A stretch of 31,671 bases of DNA, from contig JAHBMJ010001348.1 in the NCBI GenBank assembly GCA_018398765.1, positions 930 through 32,600 of the forward strand, read 5' to 3'. The DNA is from Chromera velia. Taxonomy: Eukaryota; Sar; Chromeraceae. This document shows positions 30,426 to 31,671 of this stretch, piece by piece (the stretch's first letter is position 1; each line of letters opens with the position of its first letter). Made by a program: the position numbers and the translations under genes. The notes under the pieces are model-generated. The model was not told the origin of the DNA. It ran no database searches and worked only from the letters and a program-made list of their open reading frames with translations.

Positions 30426-31671
30426 TAAGAAACACCCATTAAAATAAAATTAATCAGTGCATGTTTTTTAAATATCTATTAATATCTGTATACAGGTGGT
30501 CTTGGTTTATCAACACAGTCAGAAACTAGATTGCGTTTGGGGGATGGGATCTACTAGACTGGTTTTATCTAGTTTATTAGTATTTGCTGGAGTGTTCCAT
30601 TTAGTTCCGTTTCTTCCTGTTTTGAATCTAAAAATAAGTCTGCCAATTACTGTCAATCGATCACATATTGTTTTATATATTCTGCCAGTCAGTTGTTGAA
30701 GCGCATGTTGGTATCGGCAATGCGGCTATGCAGGTCTTCCATTTTTAAAAATTAAGCAACAACCACAGCAAAAAGTTGGGTACTGATTACTTAAATTTGC
30801 TTTACGGGTCAAGCCTGCCTCGTTTATACGTATACTCGTTTGTGAATTAAAGCACTATAATAGCTGCATGTGTATGCATGATGCCAGGGTGCGCGGGTGT
30901 TTTAAATTGTGGACCAACTGTTTTTCCTCGGAATGTGGCGGCTTATTTTGCCGCCATGGCGGCTTATAGATTTTGCCAGCAACGTACGCTTTCCAGGCTA
31001 TATATTCATGCAGGATGCCACTTCCACAGGCTCCAGTGGCATGCCGGGGCCCAGCAAAAAATTGTTTATAGACCAAAGCTACTTAGTATTAATCGTCAGG
31101 GCCGTCTTGCAAAAAGACTGTCTGGAGTCTGGATGATAAAAGTGGAAAGACTATCATACAAACAGACAGAAAGATAGAAGTGGAGAGTTCGTTATTCAAG
31201 CACGAAAGATGAAAGTGAAGAGAAGTTCAATGTTTGCGTGTTTATCTTCATAGATGGGAGTTCTGGTTTGTTCTTATACTATTCCACAACCATTCATAAC
31301 TATTCAAACCATTTTAAGTTCTATCATTTTTTTTTTTTTGAAAGTTCTTTATCTATCTTTGTCAAAAGTATTCAAAATTTGGTAAATTACCCACAGTGGT
31401 ACATAAATTATAACTGAAATTACGTAAGTTTACACATTTTTTTTTCTTTTGTTTCTATCTCTAATTTTATATGTCCAACTGCAAATGGGGCTTTGAATAA
31501 ACGTAAGTCTTTTCGGTTTTCCTACTAAATCTCTCCCCAACAAGAATTTTACAGAAACGTAAACTCACAATGTATTACTATGGTGAATATATTGAAAATT
31601 CTGCTAGAAATTCCTTGTGAGGAAGTCTTTGTTGTTTTTTGTTCAAATGTTGTAAACTCCATCCTCCATCC
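30426..31671. other. AT-rich flank, no gene seen
   Basis: Several short open frames exist but none shows a convincing family motif. A small GC-rich patch near 30940-30965 holds ATGTGGCGGCTTATTTTGCC followed by GCCATGGCGGCTTAT, a direct and inverted repeat of 'ggcggcttat'. T-rich runs occur near 31325 and 31437. Confidence 0.5.

Noticed and set aside
30878-31177. Plus ORFs with a faint Tc1-like string (YIFMQDATSTG)
   Set aside because: Only a few residues resemble the second Asp region of a Tc1 transposase. No flanking DDE motifs or TIRs are seen, and three frames are equally open.
1-31671. tRNA or rRNA genes
   Set aside because: I scanned for tRNA T-arm and rRNA core motifs by eye and saw none that fold convincingly; a tRNAscan or Rfam search would be decisive.

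Overview
The window is nuclear DNA from a eukaryote. Three spliced, intact host genes lie between long blocks of decayed retrotransposons. Introns are GT-AG, many carry microsatellites, and the proteins have long Glu/Lys/Gly/Ser-rich inserts. NOB1 is present as a clear eukaryotic ribosome-assembly factor. The style (host genes with acidic low-complexity insertions, many transposons, several short introns per gene) best fits an alveolate alga such as the chromerid Chromera velia. That species guess is inference from style; no marker gene proves it.

Layout. 1-2894 (minus): a LINE-type retrotransposon with endonuclease and reverse transcriptase in one reading frame, broken only by stop codons. 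3215-7649: an LTR retrotransposon (plus) whose 3' LTR is split by a second LTR element (4910-7439, minus). The inner element carries a single intact 462-residue ORF and no pol. 7655-10288: AT-rich, gene-free DNA holding a 460-bp fold-back element and an 818-bp TIR element flanked by TA. 10289-17259 (minus): a nine-exon gene that I assembled by hand, encoding a DEDDy 3'-5' exonuclease fused to a C-terminal YbaK/ProX-type domain (1360 aa). 17393-19646 (minus): a five-exon gene for a DUF1853-family protein. 20210-23608 (plus): a six-exon NOB1 gene (507 aa), divergent from the DUF1853 gene. 24303-30420 (plus): a Ty3/gypsy chromovirus with both LTRs, a 5-bp target duplication, gag, protease, RT-RNase H, integrase and chromodomain, with at least ten stop codons. 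30426-31671: AT-rich, no gene seen.

The host gene models are supported by reading frame: every exon joins in phase at GT-AG sites, and total lengths are exact multiples of three (4083, 1632 and 1524 nt). The most notable items are the exonuclease-YbaK fusion, the bacterial-type DUF1853 gene next to it (both may even be one transcription unit), the gag-less or gag-only LTR element with an intact unknown ORF, and the pattern that transposon stop codons are nearly all explained by C-to-T or G-to-A transitions.
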